Shown here: positions 22,481-22,690 of the stretch, in pieces | Numbering within the stretch: position 1 is the first letter of the stretch | How the letters are laid out: every line of letters begins with the position of its first letter | NCBI GenBank assembly: GCA_029939595.1 | Contig: JAOZSQ010000032.1 | Location: 1 to 22,690, forward strand | Length of the DNA: 22,690 bases | Reading direction: 5' to 3' | Origin: EX4572-165 sp002254885 | GTDB lineage: Archaea > Thermoplasmatota > E2 > DHVEG-1 | The notes under the pieces: generated by a model | What the model was told of the DNA's origin: nothing | The model's database searches: none | The model's input: the letters and a program-made list of their open reading frames with translations, nothing else | Program-made: the position numbers and the translations under genes

Positions 22481-22690
22481 GTGGTTGAGAAAAACAAAAT
22501 AAATATGGGGGAAGAAAATTTTTCTGGAAGTAATTTATCTTTATCTGAAATGCAATTACAATGTTTAAAAGAATTAAAGGAAGCAGTTGTATTAATGAAG
22601 AATGATATTCATATAATTTCATTATTAATATTAGTATTTTTTATTTTAGGATTAGTTGGATTGCTTTCATTCATGCTAATTGGCATTTTT
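22481..22690 (+). CDS. Small membrane protein, truncated by the window end
   Basis: An open frame runs to the last base of the window. From the in-frame ATG at 22505 it reads MGEENFSGSNLSLSEMQ, a helix LKELKEAVVLMKNDIH and then a long hydrophobic segment (about 22610 onward) that continues past the edge. It begins at GTG 22481 or ATG 22505; TTTATTAGATAT (22449-22460) is centred about 26 bases before the GTG and favours a leaderless GTG start. The family is not recognised. The layout, a short cytoplasmic coil followed by a membrane helix, is all that can be said. Confidence 0.55.
   Translation, partial: MVEKNKINMGEENFSGSNLSLSEMQLQCLKELKEAVVLMKNDIHIISLLILVFFILGLVGLLSFMLIGIF

Noticed and set aside
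1..22690. CRISPR array, prophage or toxin-antitoxin locus
   Set aside because: No regularly spaced repeats, phage structural genes, integrase or recognisable toxin pair were seen on either strand.

Overview
The window looks like chromosomal DNA from an AT-rich archaeon, most likely a euryarchaeote and perhaps an uncultivated Thermoplasmatota-like lineage; the lineage is inference. The archaeal call rests on the eL41 ribosomal protein gene, a tRNA-Trp split by an intron that carries a box C/D methylation guide, and TATA boxes placed about 26-28 bases before start codons (leaderless mRNAs). No phage, plasmid, CRISPR or transposase gene was seen.

Layout. 1-255: AT-rich flank with a 101-bp MITE-like insertion (34-134) bounded by an exact 8-bp duplication. 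256-5610: a membrane-anchored VPS62-like protein, a small hypothetical, a HAD phosphatase, a soluble PAS-PAS histidine kinase and a double zinc-ribbon protein. 5717-6219: eL41, the intron-containing tRNA-Trp and a two-helix membrane protein, probably one transcript. 6242-9023: a gcvPA-gcvPB operon (glycine decarboxylase P-protein, minus strand), then a fumarylacetoacetate hydrolase-family enzyme on the plus strand. 9787-10442: two small genes, including a 55-residue cysteine-containing protein. 10566-13344: a divergent pair, a PaaK/CapK-type adenylate-forming ligase and a cobalamin-domain-type radical SAM protein. 13341-15771: two related exported thioredoxin-fold proteins. 16004-18271: a secreted gingipain-like (C25) cysteine peptidase. 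18298-20585: an SSS-family sodium symporter translationally coupled to birA. 20707-22690: a small acidic protein, a divergent Nudix protein, an archaeal HTH regulator with a cysteine cluster, a promoter-driven hairpin or small ORF, and the start of a small membrane protein cut by the window edge.

How the genes work together. The clearest functional unit is the symporter-birA operon. Its promoter holds a perfect inverted repeat, TGTTAACC-N14-GGTTAACA, which fits the known BirA operator. BirA (with its DNA-binding domain) therefore probably represses its own operon when biotin is plentiful, and the symporter is a predicted biotin transporter. GcvPA and GcvPB form the two halves of glycine decarboxylase; their T, H and L partners are not here. 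The exported thioredoxin-fold proteins and the C25 peptidase suggest an active extracellular or cell-surface protein set. The tRNA-Trp intron encodes guides that match C34 and C39 of its own tRNA by the usual fifth-nucleotide rule. No wholly new defence or mobile system was found; the best leads are the biotin operon, the MITE-like element, the tRNA intron and a possible small RNA at 22278.
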